From: Winogradskyella sp046545555
GTDB lineage: Bacteria > Bacteroidota > Bacteroidia > Flavobacteriales > Flavobacteriaceae
Reading direction: 5' to 3'
Length of the DNA stretch: 64,000 nt
NCBI RefSeq assembly: GCF_046545555.1
Contig: NZ_JBHZTH010000001.1
Coordinates: 1,798,001 to 1,862,000, forward strand
The notes beneath the pieces are model-generated. The model was given only the letters and a program-made list of their open reading frames with translations, did not search any database and was not told the DNA's origin. Shown here piece after piece: positions 9,080 through 17,799 of this stretch; the first letter of the stretch is position 1; each line of letters starts with the position of its first letter. A program made the translations under genes and the position numbers.

Positions 9080-9526
9080 TTAATAAAGAATTTCTTTTTT
9101 AAATAAATAAGGTTTCCCGTTATAAGTCCAATCAATTTTAATGTTCCAACGACCATCTAGCAAACGTTTGTCAGGTATGAGCAAAGTGTAATTAGATAGA
9201 GAAATACTTGTTTCAAAATCTAAATGTTTATTAGACGGTCTATATAGGAACACTGTACCTTTTATATTATTAATTTTTAGGTCTTTTGGAAATTTAATAG
9301 CAATGCCCTCAGATGTTTTTTTCCAAGTCAGATTTGTTACAAGCGAGTTTGAATTTTCTTCTTTATCAATATCTCTTTGAAACTTTAGTTCTTGCTGATA
9401 ATAGTCTTCTATAACTAAATCGTGGTTGTACTTAGAATTAGTGCTCATACTAATAACAAAATACATAATGAACGAAATGAAGCACACAAATGCAATTACT
9501 ATAGCTTTTCCCCAATTTATTTTCAT
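9080..9526 (-). CDS. ccoH: FixH/CcoH-like cbb3 oxidase assembly protein
   Basis: The 148-residue protein has one N-terminal membrane helix (about 7-27) and the FixH pattern YNHDLVIEDYYQQELKFQRDID, followed by a small periplasmic beta domain. CcoH takes part in maturation and stability of cbb3 oxidase. It lies 11 bases after ccoG and 1 base before the SafE-like gene, in line with one operon. Confidence 0.87.
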   Translation of the reverse strand: MKINWGKAIVIAFVCFISFIMYFVISMSTNSKYNHDLVIEDYYQQELKFQRDIDKEENSNSLVTNLTWKKTSEGIAIKFPKDLKINNIKGTVFLYRPSNKHLDFETSISLSNYTLLIPDKRLLDGRWNIKIDWTYNGKPYLFKKEILY

Positions 9527-9537
9527 AATTCTAGATT

Positions 9538-10962
9538 TTAATTATAGCTACGAGGACCTAAGAAACTAACTTTAGTTGTTTCAATTATTTCTTCATTGCT
9601 AAATACATCAATTCTCAATTTATTTTTATCACCAGATAAATCATTCTGATTTAATTCTATAAATAAGGTGCCTTCTGCGATCCCTTGTGCATTAACTTTA
9701 AACGTTTCTGTAGTTGATACCATTTTTATATCTCCATCGATACCTCTTAGTTTAAAGCTTATATTATCAATGGTATCGGTAGTTTTATTTACTAATTTAT
9801 AAGTAAAAACATTACTTATAATACCGTTGTCTTTATGTTCGTATAATTGACCAGGTAGTCTTAGTATAACAGCTTCAACATCATTTCTTAGGGCTAGCAT
9901 TCCTGCTAAGACACCAAATAATATAATGAGGACGGCTATGTAACCTTTCATTCTATTTGTTAATTTAAAAGATGTTTTCTTCTCTATATTTTCTTCACTT
10001 GTATAACGAATTAGCCCTTTAGGAAGATTTATACTTGCCATGATATGGTCGCATTCGTCTATACATGCCGTACAATTAACGCATTCTAGTTGTGTACCAT
10101 TTCTTATGTCTATGCCAGTGGGACAAACATTGACACATTGCGAACAATCAATGCAATCTCCATGACCTAAAGCTTTTCTATCTTCATTTTTTCTAAAGGT
10201 TTTTCTTCCATTTTCTGCTTCGCCACGCTTATGATCATAAGCCACTACAATAGATTTTGTGTCTAAGAGAACTCCTTGTAAGCGTCCATATGGGCAAGCA
10301 ATAATGCAAACTTGTTCTCTAAACCATGCGAATATGAAATAGAATACTCCAGTAAATATGATTAATGGAATTAAAGTGTTTACATGCTCAAAAGGCCCAT
10401 CAATCATATATTTTAATAATTTGTTACTACCAATTAAATAGGCTAAAAATACATTAGCAATTAAAAAAGAAACAACTAAAAATATAAACCATTTTAAAAG
10501 ACGTTTTCTTATTTTTTCGGAATTCCATTTTTGACGTTTTAGACGCTTTTGCTTATTGCGGTCTCCATCTATCCAATACTCAATGCGTCTAAATACCATT
10601 TCCATAAAAATAGTCTGAGGGCATATCCAACCACAAAATATACGACCAAATCCAACCGTAAATAAGGTTATAAAAACAACACCAATTATCATGGAAATGA
10701 CAAACAAATGAAAATCTTGCGGCCAAAAAGGATATCCAAAAATATTAAAACGGCGTTCTAGTATATTGAATAGTAAAAACTGGTTGCCGTTAATTTTTAC
10801 AAAAGGAGCCGCAAATAAGAATGCCAATAGAATATAGCTTACAATTTTTCTTTTTTCATAGTAATAACCAGAAGGCTTTTTAGGAAATATCCAGTTCCGC
10901 TTACCATCTTCATTGATAGTTCCGATTGAATCTCTAAAGACTTCATTTTTTGGTGTTTCCAT
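9538..10962 (-). CDS. ccoG: cbb3 oxidase accessory iron-sulfur protein CcoG/FixG
   Basis: The 474-residue membrane protein has about five helices, the conserved CGWICPQTIFMEMVFRRIEYW and IIACPYGRLQGVLLD segments, and a double 4Fe-4S ferredoxin domain (CIDCSQCVNVCPTGID and CVNCTACIDECD, about residues 270-310). The C-terminal part (about 370-474) is a periplasmic Ig-like domain. CcoG is known as a cupric reductase that prepares copper for cbb3 assembly. It follows ccoP by 18 bases. Confidence 0.93.
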   Translation of the reverse strand: METPKNEVFRDSIGTINEDGKRNWIFPKKPSGYYYEKRKIVSYILLAFLFAAPFVKINGNQFLLFNILERRFNIFGYPFWPQDFHLFVISMIIGVVFITLFTVGFGRIFCGWICPQTIFMEMVFRRIEYWIDGDRNKQKRLKRQKWNSEKIRKRLLKWFIFLVVSFLIANVFLAYLIGSNKLLKYMIDGPFEHVNTLIPLIIFTGVFYFIFAWFREQVCIIACPYGRLQGVLLDTKSIVVAYDHKRGEAENGRKTFRKNEDRKALGHGDCIDCSQCVNVCPTGIDIRNGTQLECVNCTACIDECDHIMASINLPKGLIRYTSEENIEKKTSFKLTNRMKGYIAVLIILFGVLAGMLALRNDVEAVILRLPGQLYEHKDNGIISNVFTYKLVNKTTDTIDNISFKLRGIDGDIKMVSTTETFKVNAQGIAEGTLFIELNQNDLSGDKNKLRIDVFSNEEIIETTKVSFLGPRSYN

Positions 10963-10980
10963 TTTGGATAACTTTAGCGC

Positions 10981-11949
10981 TTAATTTTTTGATTCAATTG
11001 TTTCCATATCTGCACCTTCAATAGAATAGTTCTCTTTTTCGATTTCTATCTGAGATTCATTATTTTTAGAAGAGGCATCAGCCCAAATTTCGCCTTCAGC
11101 AGCTTTTGGTTCTGCTGGTATTGTACCTTGAAATTGTAAAACATAGCTCGCAACTTGAGCCATTTCTAGTGGTTTTAACTCTGTTTTCCATGACACCATT
11201 CCCTTACCGTCTCGTCCACCTTCAGAAATAGTTTTAAATACATTTTTAATTCCGCCACCCAGAATCCAATGTTTGTCTGTTAAATTTGGTCCAATTCCAC
11301 CTCCACCATCTTTTTTATGGCAAGCAACACAGTTGGTCTCAAAAATTTTCTTACCAGCATTTAAATCTCCAGTCTCGGTTAAAATTTCAACCGTATTAAT
11401 ATCCACTAGATTCTTAGCTGTTCTTTTATATTCTTCAATAGCTTTATTTGCTTCTGCATACTCAATTTCATATTCAACAAATTGATCATCAGCATTAAAA
11501 ACGTGGTATCTAATCATGTATATTACTCCAAAAATGATAGAAAGATAAAAACTGTAAACCCACCATGGCGGTAAATTATTATCGAGCTCTTTTATGCCAT
11601 CATAATTATGATCTAATATGATTTCACCTTCCTCTTCAATAGGTTTAGTACCAATAAGGCTTTTATAAACTTTTTTGAGCCATACCCATAATTTTGAAGG
11701 AGCATTTCTTTGGGTATCATATCTAGCTTTACCTTCCTTATCAAGACTTTGATATAAAATATTATCTAAGGCGCTTACAGTTCCTTCTATAGCTATGATT
11801 ACAATAAGAACTAATAGTAAGAAGATTAGTATTAAAGGTTGCTCTATAAATGCTGGTTGGTTACCAGATTCTATGATATATTCTACCAAAGCAACGATAC
11901 CTAAAAACAGTACGGGTATTCTAATGTATGATGGTATTAAATTTCTCAT
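10981..11949 (-). CDS. ccoP: cbb3-type cytochrome c oxidase subunit CcoP, single-haem form
   Basis: The 322-residue protein has N-terminal hydrophobic helices (about 7-25 and 35-58), a further helix at about 135-150 (PPWWVYSFYLSIIFGVIYMI), then one cytochrome c domain with CVACHKK (about residue 208) and an acidic tail. Proteobacterial CcoP usually has two CXXCH sites; only one is present here. It passes electrons toward CcoO. The start ATG overlaps the ccoQ TGA (ATGA), so translation is coupled. Confidence 0.9.
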   Translation of the reverse strand: MRNLIPSYIRIPVLFLGIVALVEYIIESGNQPAFIEQPLILIFLLLVLIVIIAIEGTVSALDNILYQSLDKEGKARYDTQRNAPSKLWVWLKKVYKSLIGTKPIEEEGEIILDHNYDGIKELDNNLPPWWVYSFYLSIIFGVIYMIRYHVFNADDQFVEYEIEYAEANKAIEEYKRTAKNLVDINTVEILTETGDLNAGKKIFETNCVACHKKDGGGGIGPNLTDKHWILGGGIKNVFKTISEGGRDGKGMVSWKTELKPLEMAQVASYVLQFQGTIPAEPKAAEGEIWADASSKNNESQIEIEKENYSIEGADMETIESKN

Positions 11950-12131
11950 AATGTACTATCGTTTTTTGTGTCTAATGGTATGTTGCTAACTATTGTTATG
12001 TATTCTTTTTTTGCAGTAAATACCCAATAGAATAAGACTACAAAGAATATAAAGAATATGAGAAGGGATATCATTGGGTATATTTCTATACCTGTGATGC
12101 TTTCCATATGATTTTTTACGAATTTCAGCAT
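11946..12131 (-). CDS. ccoQ: small cbb3 oxidase subunit CcoQ
   Basis: The 61-residue protein has one membrane helix (about 18-40, YPMISLLIFFIFFVVLFYWVF) followed by AKKEYI, the pattern of CcoQ/FixQ, which stabilises the oxidase. It sits 6 bases after ccoNO and overlaps ccoP by 4 bases. Sequence alone would be weak evidence, but position makes the call firm. Confidence 0.85.
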   Translation of the reverse strand: MLKFVKNHMESITGIEIYPMISLLIFFIFFVVLFYWVFTAKKEYITIVSNIPLDTKNDSTL

Positions 12132-12137
12132 AGTTTC

Positions 12138-14330
12138 TTAGTTTTGAGAAGTTTCGTTTATTATATCTTTTACTTTAATATCAGTTCCTAAGCGCTGTAA
12201 ATAGGCTATCATAGCTACGATTTCTCTATTACGCATCTCTATAAATTTATCTCCAGCAGCTATTTTATCGGCTTCGTATGTTTTTACAAAATCAGGATCA
12301 CTATATAAGTTTTTTTCAATCTTAATGCCTTGCTCAAGCATAGAAGCTTTAGCGTTAGAAATATCATCTTTTGTATAAGGTACACCTAAGCTTACCATGG
12401 CTTTCATTTTCTTTTCTGTCATAGATTTATCGAGCTCATTTCTAATTAGCCATTGGTACGCAGGCATAATAGAACCACTCGACGTACTTTGCGGATCATA
12501 CATATGGTTGAGGTGCCAGTTATCTGAATACTTACCGCCAATGCGATGTAAATCTGGTCCTGTACGTTTACTTCCCCATAAAAATGGATGGTCATAAACA
12601 AATTCGCCTGCCTTAGAATATTCACCATAGCGCTCTACTTCCGATCTAAATGGTCGTATCATTTGTGAGTGACAACCTACACAACCTTCTCTTATATAAA
12701 GATCTCTACCTTCTAACTCAAGTGGCGAATAAGGCTTAACACTACTTATAGTGGGAATATTAGATTTAACTACGATTGTTGGTATAATCTGAACAATACC
12801 ACCAATTAAGATGGCTACAGTAGCATATATAGTTAACATTACAGGCTTACGCTCTAGCCAAGTATGCCAACCTTCACCTGCGACACGTTTCTTAGAAACA
12901 CGCTGCAGAGCAGGTGCTTCCGCTAGCTCATCTGCTACTTTATTCTCAGATTTTACAACGGTCATAATCACATTGTAAACCAGTATTAGCATACCAGTAA
13001 TATAGAGGGTACCACCAATAGCACGCATCCAATACATTGGCATAATTTCAGTAACAGTTTCTAAAAAATTACCGTAAACTAAGGTGCCGTCTGGATTAAA
13101 TTGTTTCCACATACTGGCTTGTGTAAATCCAGCTACATACATTGGTAAGGCATATAAAATGATACCTAAAGTACCGACCCAAAAATGTACATTGGCTAAG
13201 CCAATAGAATATAATTTTGTTTTGAATAATCGTGGAATCAGCCAATAAATCATACCAAAGGCTAGGAAACCGTTCCAAGCAAGTGCGCCAACATGCACGT
13301 GAGCAATGATCCAATCCGTAAAGTGTGCAATAGCATTTACATTTTTGAGTGAAAGCATTGGACCTTCAAAAGTTGCCATACCATACCCAGTAATTGCTAC
13401 TACCATAAACTTTAGAACAGGATCTGTACGAACTTTGTCCCAAGCTCCGCGTAAAGTTAAGAGACCGTTTATCATTCCTCCCCAAGATGGAGCGAGTAGC
13501 ATAATAGAAAATGCAACACCTAAATGTTGAGCCCATTCTGGTAGAGCAGTATATAATAAATGATGCGGTCCTGCCCAGATATAGATAAATATTAATGACC
13601 AAAAATGAACTATTGATAAACGATACGAGTAAACAGGTCTGTTTGCCGCTTTTGGAACGAAATAATACATCAATCCTAGGAAAGGGGTTGTTAAAAAGAA
13701 TGCAACCGCATTATGACCGTACCACCATTGTACTAAAGCATCTTGCACACCAGCGTAAACAGAATAGCTTTTTAATCCACTAACAGGTAATTCTAAACTA
13801 TTAAAAATATGAAGTACAGCAACGGTGATGAAAGTGGCCAGATAAAACCAAATAGCAACATATAAATGGCGCTGTCGACGTTTTAATATAGTAGCTATCA
13901 TATTTACACCAAAGGCAACCCAAACTAAAGCAATAGCAATATCAAAAGGCCATTCTAGTTCAGCATATTCTTTAGAAGTTGTATAGCCTAATGGTAAAGT
14001 AATTGCGGCGCCAACTATAATTAATTGCCAAGCCCAGAAATTAAAATTACTCAGCATATCGCTGAACATTCTAGCTTTTAGTAAACGCTGTAACGAGTAA
14101 TAAACACCAGCAAAAATAGCGTTACCAACAAAAGCAAATATTACAGCATTAGTATGTAAGGGTCTTAAACGACCAAAACTTAGCCAAGAGATTCCGTCCG
14201 TAAGATTTGGGAATAAAAACATAAAGGCGAGAAGCAAGCCTACAAGCATCCCAACTACTCCCCATAGTATGGTTGCGTAAAGGAATTTTTTGACGATGTT
14301 GTTATCGTAGTAGAATTGTTGCATTTCCAT
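12138..14330 (-). CDS. ccoNO: fused cbb3 oxidase catalytic subunit CcoN-CcoO
   Basis: This oxidase reduces oxygen to water at low oxygen and pumps protons. Residues about 1-480 are CcoN, with about 12 helices and haem/copper ligands in LRPLHTNAVIF, the GPHHLLYT pair and DWIIAHVHVGALAWNG. Residues about 510-730 are CcoO, a membrane-anchored cytochrome c with CVGCHSQMIRPFRSEVERYG and a likely Met ligand in SGSIMPAYQWL. Most Proteobacteria have separate genes; the fusion is usual in Bacteroidota. The start is ATG at 14330, or the in-frame ATG two codons on. It lies 10 bases after ccoS. Confidence 0.95.
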   Translation of the reverse strand: MEMQQFYYDNNIVKKFLYATILWGVVGMLVGLLLAFMFLFPNLTDGISWLSFGRLRPLHTNAVIFAFVGNAIFAGVYYSLQRLLKARMFSDMLSNFNFWAWQLIIVGAAITLPLGYTTSKEYAELEWPFDIAIALVWVAFGVNMIATILKRRQRHLYVAIWFYLATFITVAVLHIFNSLELPVSGLKSYSVYAGVQDALVQWWYGHNAVAFFLTTPFLGLMYYFVPKAANRPVYSYRLSIVHFWSLIFIYIWAGPHHLLYTALPEWAQHLGVAFSIMLLAPSWGGMINGLLTLRGAWDKVRTDPVLKFMVVAITGYGMATFEGPMLSLKNVNAIAHFTDWIIAHVHVGALAWNGFLAFGMIYWLIPRLFKTKLYSIGLANVHFWVGTLGIILYALPMYVAGFTQASMWKQFNPDGTLVYGNFLETVTEIMPMYWMRAIGGTLYITGMLILVYNVIMTVVKSENKVADELAEAPALQRVSKKRVAGEGWHTWLERKPVMLTIYATVAILIGGIVQIIPTIVVKSNIPTISSVKPYSPLELEGRDLYIREGCVGCHSQMIRPFRSEVERYGEYSKAGEFVYDHPFLWGSKRTGPDLHRIGGKYSDNWHLNHMYDPQSTSSGSIMPAYQWLIRNELDKSMTEKKMKAMVSLGVPYTKDDISNAKASMLEQGIKIEKNLYSDPDFVKTYEADKIAAGDKFIEMRNREIVAMIAYLQRLGTDIKVKDIINETSQN

Positions 14331-14340
14331 ATTGAAAAAA

Positions 14341-14520
14341 TTAGTCAGTTTTTGAGTTTGTTGATTTTTTGGTTTTCACTAGTTCATCTTCAAAAAGCAT
14401 ACGAACAGAAGGTGTATAATTGTCATCATATTGACCGGACTTAACAGCTACAATAAAAATGAAGAAGAAGGCGACTCCCACAACAACACTTACGCTCAAT
14501 AAAATGTATATAACACTCAT
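14341..14520 (-). CDS. ccoS: cbb3 oxidase maturation protein CcoS
   Basis: This 59-residue gene starts at the ATG at 14520 and ends with TAA at 14341. The protein begins MSVIYILLSVSVVVGVAFFF and continues IFIVAVKSGQYDDNYTPSVRML, one membrane helix followed by the family's GQYDD segment. CcoS is needed to insert cofactors into cbb3 oxidase. It is first in the ccoS-NO-Q-P-G-H run, with its own promoter and an Fnr-like operator upstream. Confidence 0.9.
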   Translation of the reverse strand: MSVIYILLSVSVVVGVAFFFIFIVAVKSGQYDDNYTPSVRMLFEDELVKTKKSTNSKTD

Positions 14521-14540
14521 ACCTATTAGAAGTTATAATT

Positions 14541-14548
14541 CAAAATTA
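14541..14548 (-). promoter_or_regulatory. -7 promoter element of the ccoS operon
   Basis: On the minus strand this reads TAATTTTG, matching TAnnTTTG, 20 bases before the ccoS ATG. The first T is 29.5 bases from the centre of the upstream palindrome, exactly as at hemN. Confidence 0.6.
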
Positions 14549-14570
14549 CTACTGAACTTGTTCTCAAAAC

Positions 14571-14584
14571 ATGACATTTATCAT
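14571..14584. promoter_or_regulatory. Fnr-like operator before ccoS
   Basis: ATGACATTTATCAT has the same ATGA-N6-TCAT half-sites as the sites at 5014 and 17026. It lies just upstream of ccoI's stop codon side (ccoI ends at 14595), so the oxidase operon can be switched on separately from ccoI. Confidence 0.7.
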
Positions 14585-14594
14585 GTTGCATAAT

Positions 14595-16970
14595 TTATTT
14601 AAGTTTTAGAGCTAAGATGTTGGTGCAAATTGTTGTAAACACCACTATGCTAATTGAACTCAAAGGCATTAAAATAGCAGCTATCACAGGTGAAAGTTGA
14701 CCTGTGACAGCAAAATAGAGTCCTATAACATTGTATATAAATGAAAGCAAGAAGCTCCATTTAATAATTTTTATAGCTGATTTAGAAGCTATTATGTACT
14801 GATATAATTGCTTAAATTTTGAAGCGTCTAAAATGGCATCACAAGCAGGTGAAAAGACGTTTACATCTTCCGATATAGCAATACCAAAATTACTTTGTGC
14901 TAATGCACCAGCATCGTTTAGTCCATCTCCAATCATAAGTACTTTAGCACCTTCGGATTGATGGTGTTTAATAAACTCAAGTTTATCTTCTGGTTTCTGG
15001 TTGAAAATTAATTTAGTTTTAACAGGAAGTAGTTTCTTTAAATTTTCAAGTTCACCTTCATTATCACCAGAGAGAATGACTAAATCGAAATGTTTTCTAA
15101 GCTGATTAAATAATTTTGACACCCCTTTTCTATAACTGTTATAAAACGTGAATTTGCCTTTGTATACATCATTACTACTCACATGAACGGATGTATTAAG
15201 TGCTAAATTTCGTTCAAGATTTCCAACAAAAGTTGCAGATCCAATTTTAAGATTTATGTCTTCATGTTTTGCTTCAATGCCTTTACCTACAAATTCTTCA
15301 AAAGTATCGAGAGCGATTATGTTGTGCTCATCTAGAATATTATACAAGGATCTGCTAAGTGGATGATTAGAACCACGCAATGAGTTTTTTAGTACTAAAT
15401 TTTCTGAATCTGATAATAAATTGCCATCATATTCAGCGCTACTACTTTTATTAGATGTAATAGTTCCGGTTTTATCAAAAATCACAGTATTGATTTGTGC
15501 TAATTGCTCAAGAACACTGGCGTTTTTAACATAGAACTTTAGTTTACCGAAAATGCGTAATAAATTGCCGAAGGTAAAAGGTGCAGATAAAGCTATTGCA
15601 CATGGACAAGCAATAATGAGCACTGCTGTAAATACGTTTATCGCTTTACTTGCATCTTTAAATAACCAAAAGGTTGTTGCTATTATTGCAATACTTAATA
15701 TGGCAATTGTAAAGTGTTTACTTATAGTGTTTGTGATATTAGTAAAACTATCTTCTTTATTTTTATTAAAAACATCGTTGCTCCATAGTTGAGTAAGGTA
15801 ACTTTGTTCAACAGATTTTAAGGCTTCAACCTCAATGACGCCAGATGTCTGCTTGCCTCCAGCAAAGAGTTTATCTCCAGATTGTTTTGAAACGGTTTGA
15901 GATTCGCCAGTAACAAAACTATAATCGATTTGTGCATTCCCATTTATTAAAATACCGTCCACAGGAATTAATTCTTCATTCCGAATTAGAATTCGAGAAC
16001 CTTTTTCTATATCAAAAACTTGGATGGTTTCTTCTTGATATTCTTTATTAATTTTAGTTATAGCAATTGGGAAGTAGGATTTATAATCGCGTTCAAAAGA
16101 GAGATATTCATAAGTTTTTTGTTGAAAAAACTTGCCCACTAAAAGAAAGAAGACTAAACCAGCCAAACTATCAAAAAAGCCTGAGCCTAAGTCAAAAATG
16201 ATTTCAATGGTGCTCCTTAAAAAAAGCACAGAAATACCTAAGGCAATTGGCACGTCAATATTTAAAAGTTTTGATTTTAAGCCTTTAAATGCCGAAATGA
16301 AATAGTCTTTAGCAGAGTAGAGGACTACGGGAAGTGAAAGTGAAAACATCAACCAACGAAATAGAGGTTTATATTGCTCCAACCAAAATTCATTGACTTC
16401 AAAATATTCAGGAAAGGACAAAAACATTATGTTTCCGAAGCCAAACCCTGCAACTCCTAGCTTATAAATTAGTGTACGATTAATATGCTGCTTACCAGAG
16501 TTAAAATCCTCTAAACTTATGTACGGTTCATATCCGATAGAGTTTAATAATAGAACAACAGATTTTAAATCTGAAGTTGATGTGCTATAAGTAACTCTAA
16601 CGGTTTTCTTACCGAAATTAACTTGAGAATCAGAGATGTTTGGATTTAGTTTATTGAGATTTTCGAGAATCCAAATACAAGAGCTACAATGAATATGAGG
16701 AATATATAAAGTAGCTATTTCAATTGATTCACTTCTAAACTCAGTAAGTTTTTCAATAATACTTTCATTACTTAAAAAATCGTATTTCCTCTCAACTTCT
16801 TTTGGAATAGCACCTGGGGAATTCTGTAAATCATAATAACAGCTTAAATCATTCTCATTAAATATCTCGAAAACAGTTTTGCACCCATTGCAACAAAATG
16901 TTTTGTCCAAAAAGGATATGACATTATTATCGCATTTATCACCACAATGAAAACATATGTCTTTTGTCAT
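14595..16970 (-). CDS. ccoI: cbb3-type copper-translocating P-type ATPase CcoI
   Basis: This pump moves copper across the inner membrane for insertion in the oxidase. The 791 residues contain an N-terminal Cys-rich putative metal-binding segment (CFHCGDKC and CCNGCKTVFEIF), a heavy-metal-associated domain with HCSSC (about 94-98), about eight helices, the CPC transport motif (about 455-457), the DKTGT phosphorylation site (about 498) and MIGDGLNDAGAL (about 680). It is divergent from the Crp/Fnr gene and shares its upstream operator. Confidence 0.93.
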   Translation of the reverse strand: MTKDICFHCGDKCDNNVISFLDKTFCCNGCKTVFEIFNENDLSCYYDLQNSPGAIPKEVERKYDFLSNESIIEKLTEFRSESIEIATLYIPHIHCSSCIWILENLNKLNPNISDSQVNFGKKTVRVTYSTSTSDLKSVVLLLNSIGYEPYISLEDFNSGKQHINRTLIYKLGVAGFGFGNIMFLSFPEYFEVNEFWLEQYKPLFRWLMFSLSLPVVLYSAKDYFISAFKGLKSKLLNIDVPIALGISVLFLRSTIEIIFDLGSGFFDSLAGLVFFLLVGKFFQQKTYEYLSFERDYKSYFPIAITKINKEYQEETIQVFDIEKGSRILIRNEELIPVDGILINGNAQIDYSFVTGESQTVSKQSGDKLFAGGKQTSGVIEVEALKSVEQSYLTQLWSNDVFNKNKEDSFTNITNTISKHFTIAILSIAIIATTFWLFKDASKAINVFTAVLIIACPCAIALSAPFTFGNLLRIFGKLKFYVKNASVLEQLAQINTVIFDKTGTITSNKSSSAEYDGNLLSDSENLVLKNSLRGSNHPLSRSLYNILDEHNIIALDTFEEFVGKGIEAKHEDINLKIGSATFVGNLERNLALNTSVHVSSNDVYKGKFTFYNSYRKGVSKLFNQLRKHFDLVILSGDNEGELENLKKLLPVKTKLIFNQKPEDKLEFIKHHQSEGAKVLMIGDGLNDAGALAQSNFGIAISEDVNVFSPACDAILDASKFKQLYQYIIASKSAIKIIKWSFLLSFIYNVIGLYFAVTGQLSPVIAAILMPLSSISIVVFTTICTNILALKLK

Positions 16971-16995
16971 TTTATTTGCTCATTTATACCTGTAA

Positions 16996-17003
16996 CAAAG
17001 GTC
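16996..17003 (-). promoter_or_regulatory. probable -7 element of ccoI
   Basis: The minus strand reads GACCTTTG, differing from TAnnTTTG only at the first base. It is exactly 29.5 bases from the centre of the palindrome at 17026-17039, matching hemN and ccoS, which is the main reason for the call. Confidence 0.45.
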
Positions 17004-17025
17004 ACACAAGCTTAGGTTTTAAAAT

Positions 17026-17039
17026 ATGATATTTGTCAT
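17026..17039. promoter_or_regulatory. shared Fnr-like operator between ccoI and the Crp/Fnr gene
   Basis: ATGATATTTGTCAT is the reverse complement of the hemN site. Read toward ccoI it sits at activator distance. Read toward the regulator its centre is only 15.5 bases before TATCTTTG (17048-17055), inside the promoter, so the regulator may repress itself while activating ccoI. Confidence 0.7.
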
Positions 17040-17047
17040 GTTATTAG

Positions 17048-17055
17048 TATCTTTG
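17048..17055 (+). promoter_or_regulatory. -7 element of the Crp/Fnr gene
   Basis: TATCTTTG matches TAnnTTTG perfectly and lies 24 bases before the ATG at 17080. Confidence 0.55.
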
Positions 17056-17079
17056 AGATACTAGCCAAAACCAAACGCT

Positions 17080-17757
17080 ATGAGCAAATGTGAATCTTGT
17101 ATAGTTAAGGAATTTAACTCACTAAAATCTTTAACAAGAGATGAGTTAATGAGAGTATCTGCTTGTAAAACAGGAAAACACTACAAAAAAGGGCAAGTGA
17201 TTTTTGAAGAAGGAGAAACTCTAAATGGAGTATACTGTGTAAGAGATGGGGTCTGTAAACTTATTAAGTTGAGTGAAAACGGAAAAGATCAGGTTGTAAA
17301 GTTAGTAGTTAAAGGAGGTCTATTAGGTAAGCGCTCTTTAGTTTCTGAACAAAAAACTAATCTTAGTGCAGTGGCTCTTAACGATATGGAAATGTGTTTT
17401 ATACCAAAGCGAGAGATTATGAATGATCTGTCTAAAAATCCAAAGTTTACTTTGGATGTTTTGAGAGAAATGGCGGAAGATCTAAAGGGTTCTGATGATG
17501 CTTTAGTAGATATGGCACAGAAATCTGTAAAGCAGAGAATGGCAGAAACTTTATTATACGTCAACGATAACTTCGGAACTGATAAAGAAGGCTATCTGAG
17601 TATTGTATTGTCTAGAGAAGATTATGCCAGTATTGTTGGCACGGCAACTGAATCGGCTATTAGGATATTATCTACCTTTAAGAAAGAAGGTTTTATCTCT
17701 ACTTCTGGGAAGCGGATTAAAATAGTAGATACTATTAAGCTAAAACGAATAGAATAA
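17080..17757 (+). CDS. Crp/Fnr family transcriptional regulator
   Basis: The 225-residue protein has a cyclic-nucleotide-binding-fold sensor (about 20-130, with KGQVIFEEGETLNGVYCVRDG), a dimer helix and a winged helix-turn-helix (about 165-220, with SREDYASIVGTATESAIRIL). N-terminal Cys at 4, 7 and about 29 could help hold an iron-sulfur cluster, but the spacing differs from Escherichia coli FNR, so direct oxygen sensing is not proven. The recognition helix keeps the Glu and Arg that read TGA half-sites, matching the ATGA palindromes near hemN and the cco genes. Confidence 0.9.
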   Translation: MSKCESCIVKEFNSLKSLTRDELMRVSACKTGKHYKKGQVIFEEGETLNGVYCVRDGVCKLIKLSENGKDQVVKLVVKGGLLGKRSLVSEQKTNLSAVALNDMEMCFIPKREIMNDLSKNPKFTLDVLREMAEDLKGSDDALVDMAQKSVKQRMAETLLYVNDNFGTDKEGYLSIVLSREDYASIVGTATESAIRILSTFKKEGFISTSGKRIKIVDTIKLKRIE

Positions 17758-17760
17758 AAA

Positions 17761-17788
17761 AACGCTCTAGAATTCTAGAGCGTTTTTT
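17761..17788. terminator. bidirectional terminator, perfect 24-base palindrome
   Basis: Bases 17761-17784 form a perfect palindrome centred on GAATTC, with A and T runs on both sides. It separates the Crp/Fnr gene from the convergent BNR gene. Confidence 0.9.
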
Positions 17789-17799
17789 TATTTAAACTT

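Noticed and set aside
8377..9156. Longer start for the SafE-like gene
   Set aside because: It would read through ccoH; the ATG at 9078 begins with the family's first helix.
17761..17784. Palindrome as an operator
   Set aside because: Its place between convergent genes with T-runs on both sides fits a terminator.
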